DNA from: Amycolatopsis vastitatis
GTDB taxonomy: Bacteria > Actinomycetota > Actinomycetes > Mycobacteriales > Pseudonocardiaceae
Assembly: GCF_002234595.1 (NCBI RefSeq)
Contig: NZ_NMUL01000030.1
Location: forward strand, 62,001 to 126,000
DNA: 64,000 nt
Reading direction: 5' to 3'
The notes below the pieces were generated by a model. That model ran no database searches. It saw only the letters and a list, made by a program, of their open reading frames with translations, and was not told the origin of the DNA. Every line of letters starts with the position of its first letter. Within the stretch, counting starts at the first letter, position 1. Positions 33,776-41,276 of this stretch are shown here, piece by piece. The translations under genes and the position numbers were made by a program.

Positions 33776-34651
33776 TCAGCGGGCCGCCAGCACCCGGCGC
33801 ACCTCGTCCGCGCCCAGCACCACGGGGGAGCGCAGCGACCCGACCTCCCCGATCTCGATCTCGACCACGTCGCCCGGCCGCAGCCCCTGATCGAGCCCCG
33901 GCACGACGGACGTGCCCGTCGAGAGCACGGCGCCGTCGGGGAAGTCGTTGTCCCGCCACAGGTACTCGACCAGCCCGGCCGGCTTGCGGTTCAGCTGGGC
34001 GGTACTGGATTCGCCCGCGAACACCTCGTGACCGCCGCGCAGGATGCGCATGCGCAGGCCGAGCGACAGCGGGTCCGGCACCTCCCACGCCGGCCGCACC
34101 CGCGCCGACACCGCGCACGAACCGGTGTAGATCTTGGCCTGCGGGAGGTACAGCGGGTTCTCGCCTTCGATGCTGCGGGAGCTGACGTCGTCGACCACCA
34201 CGTATCCGGCGATCTCCCCGCCACTCGTCAGCAGCAGGCCGAGTTCCGGCTCCGGCACGTTGTTGGCGGAATCGGCGCGGATGGCGATGGGCTCGCCGTC
34301 GGTGACCACGCGCCACGCGGCCGATTTGAAGAACAGCTCCGGCCGCTGCGCGCGGTAGACCCGCGCGTAGACGTCCTCGTCGGCGCTCTCTTCGCGGCGG
34401 GCCTCCTCGGACCGCAGGTAGGTCACCCCGGCGGCCCACACCTCCATCCGCCCGTCCAGCGGCGGCAGCAGGCGCGCCCCGGCCGCGGACACCGGCTCCC
34501 CGGCGGCGGCGGCGAGTTCGCGGATCTCCGCCACGGGGTGGCGCAGCAGGTCGCTCATCGATTCGACCGCGAGCGGCCGCAGTTGCTCATCGGTGAGCAG
34601 GCCGACCCGGATGGTGCCGGTTCCGTCGGCGAATCGCACCAGGTGACTCAT
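33776..34651 (-). CDS. FAH-family dehydratase, 2-keto-3-deoxyarabinonate dehydratase-like
   Basis: A 291-residue enzyme of the fumarylacetoacetate hydrolase fold. FFKSAAWRVV, the metal ligand stretch VPEPELGLLLT, DDVSSRSIEGENPLYLPQAK and DGAVLSTGTSVVPG closely follow the layout of 2-keto-3-deoxy-D-arabinonate dehydratase and related sugar-acid dehydratases. It would act on a 2-keto-3-deoxy sugar acid with a divalent cation. ATG 34651 follows GAGGAGG. It is divergent from the GH75-like gene with 212 bp between. The rest of a pentonate pathway is not in the window. Confidence 0.8.
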   Translation of the reverse strand: MSHLVRFADGTGTIRVGLLTDEQLRPLAVESMSDLLRHPVAEIRELAAAAGEPVSAAGARLLPPLDGRMEVWAAGVTYLRSEEARREESADEDVYARVYRAQRPELFFKSAAWRVVTDGEPIAIRADSANNVPEPELGLLLTSGGEIAGYVVVDDVSSRSIEGENPLYLPQAKIYTGSCAVSARVRPAWEVPDPLSLGLRMRILRGGHEVFAGESSTAQLNRKPAGLVEYLWRDNDFPDGAVLSTGTSVVPGLDQGLRPGDVVEIEIGEVGSLRSPVVLGADEVRRVLAAR

Positions 34652-34781
34652 CCCGGACCTCCTCGTTCGGTATCGAACCTACGGAGTGCGCCCCGCGGTG
34701 GTCAACGAGCGCCGCGGCGCCCGGAACACCGGCCGGGCTGCCCCGCGTGCCCCGGAGGCTGGGACATTCCTCTAAAATCTT

Positions 34782-34842
34782 CGTAAAGTTGTTACGTGGC
34801 AGGGGGTTCAGGTGGTTCCATCTGTTAGGCAACTTTCCTAAC
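34782..34842. promoter_or_regulatory. Palindromes upstream of the GH75-like gene
   Basis: Two dyads lie in the 212-bp gap: CGTAA-agttg-TTACG (34782-34796) and GTTAGG-caacttt-CCTAAC (34824-34842), the second 21 bp before the ATG. The latter, in the 5' leader, could be an operator or leader hairpin. I have seen similar GTTAGG/CCTAAC leaders before secreted-enzyme genes of actinomycetes, but cannot verify that here. Confidence 0.5.
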
Positions 34843-34863
34843 TAACGATGGAGGGTTCTCGCC

Positions 34864-35628
34864 ATGTCATCCCGCAGGCGCTTCTCCGCGGTAGCCGCCG
34901 CTCTGGCGCTCACCGCGCCGCTCGCTGTCAACGCCGCCGACGCCGCCACGGCTGCCACGTCGGACGCGGCCGCCCCGAAGTACACGGCCGCCCAGGTGCT
35001 GGCCGGTGTCAAGAAGAACAGCACGACCGCGAAGAAGGTCAACTCCAAGCCCCACATCAACACCATGACGCGCGCCAAGAACGTGAACGTGTACCAGGTG
35101 ACGCCGGGCGTCTACGCCTACAGTTCGAGCTTGGCCGTCGACGACGACGGCAGCGATCCCGATCCCGATCCCGACCACCAGGGCCAGACGACTTTCCAGG
35201 ACAGCAACGGCAAGCAGTTGGCCGCGCACCACGTGCCGTTCTACGTGCTGGGCGACGACTGTTACGACCGTAAATCCCCCTGCCCGCACTTCTTCTACAA
35301 GGAACACGGCATCAAGGGCAGGCAGTTCGCGCTGATGTTCTACAAGAGCAAGGTCATCGGCGCGATCTTCGGCGACACGCAGACCGGGAACGACCAGACC
35401 ACCTCGGACAACGACTCCCGCGAACTGGGCGAGGCGTCGGTGAAGTCCGCCTCGCTGCTCGGCATCCCCAGCAGCGGCACCACCGGTGGCGTCGACAACG
35501 GCGTGACCGTGGTGATCCTCTCCGGTCCGTCCTGGGTCGTGAACGGCACCAACGCCAACCTGAACGCCAATGCCCAGGCCCTGGTCAGCAAGGCGCTGGA
35601 CACCCTCGGCGCCGGCATGGGTCTCTAG
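34864..35628 (+). CDS. Secreted GH75-like chitosanase
   Basis: A 254-residue exported protein. Signal peptide residues 1-30 end near NAADAATA. The C-terminal half shows the GH75 fungal-type chitosanase pattern: VPFYVLGDDCYDR, then the pair YKSKVIGAIFGDT (Asp171) and ELGEASVKSASLLG (Glu190), which match the catalytic Asp/Glu of the family, and VTVVILSGPSWVVNG. The N-terminal 90 residues carry an acidic repeat (DPDPDPD). Substrate would be chitosan. The spacing between the catalytic pair is longer than in fungal members because of an insert. Family call moderately secure. Confidence 0.75.
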   Translation: MSSRRRFSAVAAALALTAPLAVNAADAATAATSDAAAPKYTAAQVLAGVKKNSTTAKKVNSKPHINTMTRAKNVNVYQVTPGVYAYSSSLAVDDDGSDPDPDPDHQGQTTFQDSNGKQLAAHHVPFYVLGDDCYDRKSPCPHFFYKEHGIKGRQFALMFYKSKVIGAIFGDTQTGNDQTTSDNDSRELGEASVKSASLLGIPSSGTTGGVDNGVTVVILSGPSWVVNGTNANLNANAQALVSKALDTLGAGMGL

Positions 35629-35647
35629 GCCCCGCTGCGAAGTCAAG

Positions 35648-35685
35648 CCGAACGCGATCACCGCCACGGCGGTGATCGCGTTCGG
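35648..35685 (+). terminator. Strong hairpin terminator after the GH75-like gene
   Basis: CCGAACGCGATCACCGCC and its exact complement GGCGGTGATCGCGTTCGG form an 18-bp perfect stem with a 2-nt loop (AC), 20 bp after the stop. There is no T-run. The remainder of 35686-35855 shows no gene. Confidence 0.85.
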
Positions 35686-35855
35686 TGGCGCCGGTTCCGG
35701 GAAGGCGACTGGGCCCCTTGACCCTCGAGCCACTCGAGATCCCATAGTGGCCGGCGGCCGCCCTGCGCCGGGAGACCACCTGACGGTGGCCGCGTGCTGC
35801 CGATGGCTCGGGCGAGGATCTCGCAGAGGGGCTGTCGCAGCGTCTCGGCGGCCCC

Positions 35856-35912
35856 TTGACGGGTGAACGGCGGGGCTGCATACTCCCGTAACCTCCCGTT
35901 AATCGATTAACG
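35856..35912 (+). promoter_or_regulatory. LacI-type promoter and operator
   Basis: TTGACG (35856-35861) is 17 nt from CATACT (35879-35884), a plausible -35/-10 pair. Just downstream lies the perfect 16-bp palindrome CGTTAATCGATTAACG (35897-35912), a classical LacI-family operator with a central CG. It precedes the regulator gene by 28 bp, so autorepression is expected. Confidence 0.75.
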
Positions 35913-35940
35913 CCGCGGAGGTGGGAAGGAGGGCGCCGCG

Positions 35941-36975
35941 ATGGCCCGGGTCCGGATGTCCGACGTGGCTGCCCGTGCGGGGGTGTCCACGGCGACCGTG
36001 TCGATGGTGCTCAGCGGGCGGGACGCGGCGCGCGTGTCGCCGCAGACCCAGCGGCGGGTGCGCGAGGCGGCCGAGGAGGTCGGCTACGAGCTGAACTCGG
36101 TGGCGCGGAGCCTGCGGACGCAGCGGACCCGCATGGTCGGCCTGATCTCGGACACGATCGCCAGCACGCCGTTCGCCGGGCGGATGCTGGCCGGGGCCAA
36201 CGACGTGGCCCGTGAGCAGGGGAACCTCGTCGTCCTGGTCGACACCGAGGGGGATGCCGATGCCGAGCGGCAGGCGCTCAACGCGCTGAGCGGCCAGCAG
36301 GTCGACGCCATGATCTACGCGAGCATGTGGCACCGGGTGGTCGAGGTGCCGGACGGCCTGCCGGGGGACGCCGTCCTGCTCGACTGCGCCCCGGCCGCGG
36401 GAGGCCGGGCCGCGGTCGTCCCGGACGAACGGGCGGGCGGGGTGGCCGCGGTGCGGGAACTGGTGGCCGCCGGGCACCGCCGGATCGCCTTCCTGGATGC
36501 CGAGGAGCGGTTCCAGCTGGTCGCCTCGCCGCTGCGGTACGAGGGGTATCTGCAGGTGCTGGCGGAGGCGGGGATCGAGGCGGACCCCGTCCTGCACGCC
36601 CGTGCCGAGCCGGTGGCCGGTGGTGGACGGGAAGCCGCCGGGCGGTTGCTGGATCTGCCGGCGGAAGAACGGCCCACCGCGATGTTCTGCTTCAACGACC
36701 GCATGGCGATGGGCGCCTACGCGGCCACACACCACCGGGGTCTTTCGGTGCCCGATGATCTGTCGATCGTCGGCTACGACGATCAGCAGCTGGTCGCGGC
36801 CGAGCTCGATCCGCCGCTGACGACGATCGCGCTCCCGCACTACGAAATGGGCCGGTGGGCGATGGAGGTGGCGCTCGGGCTGCGGCCGGCCGACCCGGCG
36901 GAACCGCACCTCATGCCGTGCCCGGTCATCCGCCGGGCTTCGGTGGGCCCGCCGCCGGCCGCGTTCGGCGGCTGA
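35941..36975 (+). CDS. LacI-family transcriptional regulator of fructan operon
   Basis: A 344-residue LacI/GalR regulator. The N-terminal HTH is MSDVAARAGVSTATVSMVLSG, followed by the hinge and a periplasmic-binding-like sugar domain (MVGLISDTIASTPFAG; AMFCFNDRMAMGAYAA; PDDLSIVGYDDQQL). It precedes an ABC importer and two beta-fructan hydrolases, so it probably senses a fructose-containing sugar and represses them. A matching palindromic operator lies just upstream. Start ATG follows GGAAGGAGG. Confidence 0.92.
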   Translation: MARVRMSDVAARAGVSTATVSMVLSGRDAARVSPQTQRRVREAAEEVGYELNSVARSLRTQRTRMVGLISDTIASTPFAGRMLAGANDVAREQGNLVVLVDTEGDADAERQALNALSGQQVDAMIYASMWHRVVEVPDGLPGDAVLLDCAPAAGGRAAVVPDERAGGVAAVRELVAAGHRRIAFLDAEERFQLVASPLRYEGYLQVLAEAGIEADPVLHARAEPVAGGGREAAGRLLDLPAEERPTAMFCFNDRMAMGAYAATHHRGLSVPDDLSIVGYDDQQLVAAELDPPLTTIALPHYEMGRWAMEVALGLRPADPAEPHLMPCPVIRRASVGPPPAAFGG

Positions 36976-37005
36976 CGGCGGACCGCACTTCTCACTGCAT
37001 CCCAC

Positions 37006-37025
37006 ATGGCAGTTGGCGCTGCCAT
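37006..37025. promoter_or_regulatory. Inverted repeat between LacI and binding-protein genes
   Basis: ATGGCAG-ttggcg-CTGCCAT is a perfect 7-bp dyad in the 104-bp gap upstream of the solute-binding protein. It does not match the CGTTAATCGATTAACG operator. It may be a transcript hairpin or a second binding site. Confidence 0.4.
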
Positions 37026-37079
37026 CCGGCACGGAGGCGACGGCCGGTCGCGCTCCGCAACAGAGAAAGAGATTGTACG

Positions 37080-38366
37080 GTGAAACGCAAATCCCTCCCC
37101 ATCATGGTAGCGGCAGGCCTTTCCGCGGTGCTCGCGCTGGGCGGTTGTGCCCGCGCGAGCCAGGACGCTTCGGCGTCCGGCGGACCCGGTGAAATCACCA
37201 TGTGGACGCACTCGGCGGGCAACCCCGGCGAGCTGGCGGTCTACCAGCGGATCATTTCCGACTTCAACAGTTCCCAGACCCAGTACAAGATCGTCCAGCA
37301 GAACTTCCCGCAGGGTTCCTACAACGACGCGATCACCGCGGCCGCCGCGGCGCGGAAGCTGCCCTGCCTGCTGGACATGGACGGCCCGGTGATGCCGAAC
37401 TGGGCCTGGGCCGGCTACCTCCAGCCGCTGGGACTGCCGGACGACCTGATCAAGACGCTGCTGCCCACGACCGTCGGCCGCTACAAGGACACCGTCTATT
37501 CGGCGGGCTACTGGGACGCCGCGCTGTCGATCTTCGCGCGGAAGTCGGTGCTCGACAAGAACCAGATCCGGATCCCGACCGCCGAGAAGCCGTGGACGCT
37601 CGACGAGTTCGACGCGGCCGTCACCAAGCTGAAGGCGAACGGCTACGCCACGCCGCTGGACCTGGGCGCCGCCGACAAGGGCGAGTGGTGGTCGTACGCG
37701 TACTCGCCGATGCTGCAGAGCACCGGCGGCGACCTGATCAACCGCGCCACCATGAAATCCGCCGACGGCGTGCTGAACGGTCCGGACGCGGTCAAGTTCT
37801 TCACCTGGTTCCAGCAGGCGTTCAAGAACGGCTGGGCGGACAACGCGGGCCCGGTCGGCAACCAGCGGTTCATCGACAACAAGGTCGCCCTCAGCTACAC
37901 CGGCGTGTGGAACGCCAAGGACGCGCTCGAAAGCGTCGGCAACGACCTGCTGATCCTGCCGCCGGTGGACTTCGGGAAGGGCCCGAAGATCGGCGGCGGT
38001 TCCTGGCAGTGGGGCATTTCCGCCGGCTGCAAGAGCACCGACGGCGCCCGCGCGTACCTGAAGTTCAGCTTCCAGGACAAGTACCTCACCGCCTTCGCCG
38101 ACAGCCAGGTGGTCATCCCGAGCACCACGGCGGCCGCGGCCGCGTCGAAGTACTTCGGCGACAGCGCTCCGCTGCACCCGTTCGCCGTGCTGTCGCAGAA
38201 GTTCGCCCTCGCCCGGCCGGCCACCCCCGGCTACCCGGTGATCTCCTCGACCTTCGAGAAGGCGGCCAAGGACATCATGAGCGGCGCCGACGTCAAGCCG
38301 GCGCTCGACACCGCCGTGCAGGCGATCGACACCGACATCAAGTCCCAGAACGGCTACGGCTTCTAG
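37080..38366 (+). CDS. Extracellular sugar-binding lipoprotein
   Basis: A 428-residue family 1 solute-binding protein. The GTG at 37080 gives MKRKSLPIM..., a signal with lipobox LGGC (Cys23), so it is anchored outside the membrane. The mature protein begins with a Ser-rich linker and EITMWTHSAGNPGELAVYQ, the usual start of carbohydrate-binding proteins. It would bind an oligosaccharide, here probably a fructan fragment given the neighbours, and pass it to the two permeases. A hairpin after the stop may let it be made in excess. Confidence 0.92.
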   Translation: MKRKSLPIMVAAGLSAVLALGGCARASQDASASGGPGEITMWTHSAGNPGELAVYQRIISDFNSSQTQYKIVQQNFPQGSYNDAITAAAAARKLPCLLDMDGPVMPNWAWAGYLQPLGLPDDLIKTLLPTTVGRYKDTVYSAGYWDAALSIFARKSVLDKNQIRIPTAEKPWTLDEFDAAVTKLKANGYATPLDLGAADKGEWWSYAYSPMLQSTGGDLINRATMKSADGVLNGPDAVKFFTWFQQAFKNGWADNAGPVGNQRFIDNKVALSYTGVWNAKDALESVGNDLLILPPVDFGKGPKIGGGSWQWGISAGCKSTDGARAYLKFSFQDKYLTAFADSQVVIPSTTAAAAASKYFGDSAPLHPFAVLSQKFALARPATPGYPVISSTFEKAAKDIMSGADVKPALDTAVQAIDTDIKSQNGYGF

Positions 38367-38376
38367 CTCGTCGCAC

Positions 38377-38403
38377 CCCGCCCGGCGGCACCCGCCGGGC
38401 GGG
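38377..38403 (+). terminator. Attenuator hairpin between binding protein and permeases
   Basis: CCCGCCCGGCGG and CCGCCGGGCGGG form a 12-bp stem with a 3-nt loop (CAC), 10 bp after the binding-protein stop. Such hairpins commonly raise the level of the binding protein over the membrane subunits. Confidence 0.75.
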
Positions 38404-38424
38404 CCGAGAGGGAAGGCTCCTCCC

Positions 38425-39378
38425 ATGACGGCGACCATCTCGCCGGACACCCGCGCCGTGAGCGCGGCTCCCCAGCCCGTCACCGGACGGAAGATCAGCC
38501 ACGAACGGCGCTCCCAGCGCCGCGCGGGCTTGGCCATGGCCGCCCCGGCCGTGCTGTTGCTGCTGGCGTTCCTGATCGTCCCGGTGATCCTCGGGTTCGT
38601 CCTGTCGTTCACCAACGCCCGGCTCGTCTCGCCCGAGCCGACCACCTTCACCGGCCTCGACAACTTCGTCAGGGCCTTCACCGCCGATCCGACGTTCCTC
38701 CGCTCGCTGGTGAACACGTTCTGCTTCGCCGCGGTCGTGGTGCCGGTGCAGGCCGGGTTCGGGCTGCTGCTGGCCATTCTGGTGAACCGGAAGATCCGGG
38801 GCGCGGTGGCGTTCCGGGTCATCTTCTTCATCCCGGTCGTGACCTCGATCGTCGTGGTCTCGATCCTGTGGAAGTTCATGTACCAGCCCGACGGGCTGAT
38901 CAACTCCTTCATCGACTCGATCACCTTCGGCGCCTGGCAGGGCACCGCGTGGCTGAACAATCCCAGCACCGCGCTGACCGCGATCATCGTGCTGTCCATC
39001 TGGCAGGCGGTCGGCTTCCACATGCTGATCTGGCTGTCCGGGCTGCAGACCATCCCGCAGGAGCTGTACGAGGCCGCGCGGATCGACGGCGCGGGCACCT
39101 GGCAGCAGTTCCGCAACGTGACCTGGCCGTGCCTGCGCCCGACCCGGGTGTTCGTGCTGATCACGATCACCATCGCCGCGCTCGGGCTGTTCGTGCAGAT
39201 CGACGTGATGACCCAGGGCGGCCCGGTGGACTCCACCTCGACGCTCGTCTACCACGCCGTCCGCATGGGCTACCACCAGCAGCAGATCGGCTACGGCTCG
39301 GCCCTGTCACTGGTGTTCTTCGTGCTGGTGCTCATCGTCGCGCTGGTCCAGCGCTTCCTGACCCGGGACAAGGACTGA
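38425..39378 (+). CDS. ABC sugar permease, MalF-like
   Basis: A 317-residue inner-membrane permease with six helices. The EAA loop, which contacts the ATPase, is EAARIDGAGTWQQFRNVTWPCLRP. It pairs with the MalG-like gene that begins 3 bp downstream. No ATP-binding subunit is encoded in the operon, so a shared ATPase of the MsiK type is presumably used, as is common in actinomycetes. Start ATG follows GGAAGG. Confidence 0.92.
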   Translation: MTATISPDTRAVSAAPQPVTGRKISHERRSQRRAGLAMAAPAVLLLLAFLIVPVILGFVLSFTNARLVSPEPTTFTGLDNFVRAFTADPTFLRSLVNTFCFAAVVVPVQAGFGLLLAILVNRKIRGAVAFRVIFFIPVVTSIVVVSILWKFMYQPDGLINSFIDSITFGAWQGTAWLNNPSTALTAIIVLSIWQAVGFHMLIWLSGLQTIPQELYEAARIDGAGTWQQFRNVTWPCLRPTRVFVLITITIAALGLFVQIDVMTQGGPVDSTSTLVYHAVRMGYHQQQIGYGSALSLVFFVLVLIVALVQRFLTRDKD

Positions 39379-39381
39379 GCC

Positions 39382-40287
39382 ATGATCATCCACAAAGGAC
39401 ATGTCGACGAGCGCGTGCTGCGCCGTCGCCGGCGCGTCTGGACCTACCTGGTCCTCATCGGACTCGCCGTCTTCTTCCTGTTCCCGCTGGTGTTCATGTT
39501 CGTCTCCAGCCTGAAGCCCGACGGCCAGATCCTGTCCGACGTCGGCGGGTGGCGGGCGTTCCTGCCGCTGGGCGACATCGGCTTCGGCAACTACTCCGCG
39601 GTGTTCGACCGGGTGCCGGTCGGGCGGTTCCTGCTCAACTCGGTCCTGGTCACGGTGGTGATCGTGGGGGCGGGGCTGGTGGTGAACTCGATGGCCGGGT
39701 TCGCGATCTCCCGGCTGCGCTGGACCGGCCGCGGGGTCGTGCTCAGCGTCATCATCGCCACGCTGATCGTGCCGTTCGAGACCATCGCGGTGCCGATGGT
39801 CTACTGGGTCTCGCAGCTGCCGACCCTGCTGTTCCAAAATGGCCGGATCGTGTACGACTTCGGCTGGCTGGACACCTACCAGGTGCAGATCATCCCGTTC
39901 ATCGCCAACGGCTTCTCGATCTTCCTGTTCACCCAGTACTTCTCGACCATCCCCACCGCACTCGACGAGGCGGCCCGGATCGACGGCGCGGGCTGGTTCA
40001 CCATCTACCGCAGGATCGCCGTGCCGCTGTCGGGACCGGCGTTCGCCACCGTCGCGATCCTGACGTTCCTGCCGGCCTGGAACCAGTACCTGTGGCCCAG
40101 CATGGTCGTCCAGGACGAGAAGCTGCGGCCGGTGATGGTCGGCATGCAGTACTTCTTCCAGGACAACACCGCCTGGGGCGAGGTCATGGCCTACACGTCG
40201 ATGATCACGCTGCCGGTGCTCGTGGTGTTCCTCGCCTTCCAGCGCGCGTTCGTCAGCAGTGTCGCGGCCAGCGGTGTCAAGGAATGA
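39382..40287 (+). CDS. ABC sugar permease, MalG-like
   Basis: A 301-residue permease with six helices and the EAA loop DEAARIDGAGWFTIYRRIAVPLSGP. It forms the second half of the channel with the upstream MalF-like protein. A typical N-terminal stretch precedes the first helix (LIGLAVFFLFPLVFMFVSSLKPD). It is followed after 20 bp by an intracellular beta-fructosidase, tying uptake to hydrolysis. Confidence 0.92.
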   Translation: MIIHKGHVDERVLRRRRRVWTYLVLIGLAVFFLFPLVFMFVSSLKPDGQILSDVGGWRAFLPLGDIGFGNYSAVFDRVPVGRFLLNSVLVTVVIVGAGLVVNSMAGFAISRLRWTGRGVVLSVIIATLIVPFETIAVPMVYWVSQLPTLLFQNGRIVYDFGWLDTYQVQIIPFIANGFSIFLFTQYFSTIPTALDEAARIDGAGWFTIYRRIAVPLSGPAFATVAILTFLPAWNQYLWPSMVVQDEKLRPVMVGMQYFFQDNTAWGEVMAYTSMITLPVLVVFLAFQRAFVSSVAASGVKE

Positions 40288-40307
40288 CGGCTCTTCGAAA
40301 GGATTCC

Positions 40308-41261
40308 ATGTTTTCGCTGCCCGACTCCTGGGTCTGGGACTTCTGGTTCGCCGACGACGGCGACCGCTACCACCTCTTCTTCCTCTACGCCTCCCGCGCC
40401 CTGCACGACCCCGAAGCCCGCCACTACCGCGCCTCGATCGGCCACGCCGTCTCGGCCGACCTGGTGCACTGGACCCGGATCGAGGACGCGCTGGTCCGCG
40501 CGGACGCCCCGGCGTTCGACGACCTGGCGACCTGGACCGGTTCGGTGGTGCGGCACCCGGACGGCACGTGGTTCCTGTTCTACACCGGCGCCACCCGCGC
40601 CCCCGGCGGCAAGAACGTCCAGCGGATCGGTTACGCCACCTCACCGGATCTTGTTACGTGGCAACGGTCTCCGGAGAACCCGGTCCTGGCCGCCGACCCC
40701 CGCTGGTACGAGACCCTGGACGCCGCCTGGCACGACGAGGCGTTCCGCGACCCGTGGGTCTTCGCCGACCCGGACGGCGACGGCTGGCACATGCTCATCA
40801 CCGCCCGCACCGGTACCGGCGAGCCGTTCGAACGCGGCGTCGTCGGCCACGCCGTCTCCGCGGACCTGCGGCACTGGCAGCTGCGCCCGCCGCTGACCAC
40901 GCCCGGGCCGCGCGGGTTCGGGCAGCTGGAGGTGCTGCAGGCCGAGGTGGTGGACGGCCGCCCCGTGCTGCTGTTCTCCTGCCTGGCCGAGCACGCCTCG
41001 GCCGACCGCCGGGCCACCGGCACGACCGGCGGGATCTGGGCCGCCCCGGCCGGCGGCCCGCTCGGGCCGTTCGACATCGCGGCCGCCGAACCCGTCACCG
41101 ACGACCGCTTCTACAGCGGCCGCCTCATCCGCCGCCGGTCCGACGGACGCTGGGTGCTGCTCGCGTTCCACAACCGCGGCGAAACCGGCTTCGTCGGCGC
41201 CATCAGTGATCCCATGCCGGTGGCGTGGGACGGAAAACGTCTCAGCGTTCTCGATTCCTGA
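40308..41261 (+). CDS. Intracellular GH32/68-clan beta-fructosidase
   Basis: A 317-residue five-bladed propeller hydrolase without signal peptide. The nucleophile region is WVWDFWFADDG, followed by WTGSVV, the stabiliser Asp in FRDPWVFAD and the acid/base region around QLEVLQAEVV. The C-terminal beta-sandwich of GH32 enzymes is missing, so it is closer to single-domain GH68/GH43-like members. It would split imported fructo-oligosaccharides in the cytoplasm. The ATG at 40308 follows GAAAGGA; an earlier in-frame ATG at 40284 overlaps the permease and lacks a site. Confidence 0.82.
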   Translation: MFSLPDSWVWDFWFADDGDRYHLFFLYASRALHDPEARHYRASIGHAVSADLVHWTRIEDALVRADAPAFDDLATWTGSVVRHPDGTWFLFYTGATRAPGGKNVQRIGYATSPDLVTWQRSPENPVLAADPRWYETLDAAWHDEAFRDPWVFADPDGDGWHMLITARTGTGEPFERGVVGHAVSADLRHWQLRPPLTTPGPRGFGQLEVLQAEVVDGRPVLLFSCLAEHASADRRATGTTGGIWAAPAGGPLGPFDIAAAEPVTDDRFYSGRLIRRRSDGRWVLLAFHNRGETGFVGAISDPMPVAWDGKRLSVLDS

Positions 41262-41276
41262 ACACCTGGAGGTTCC

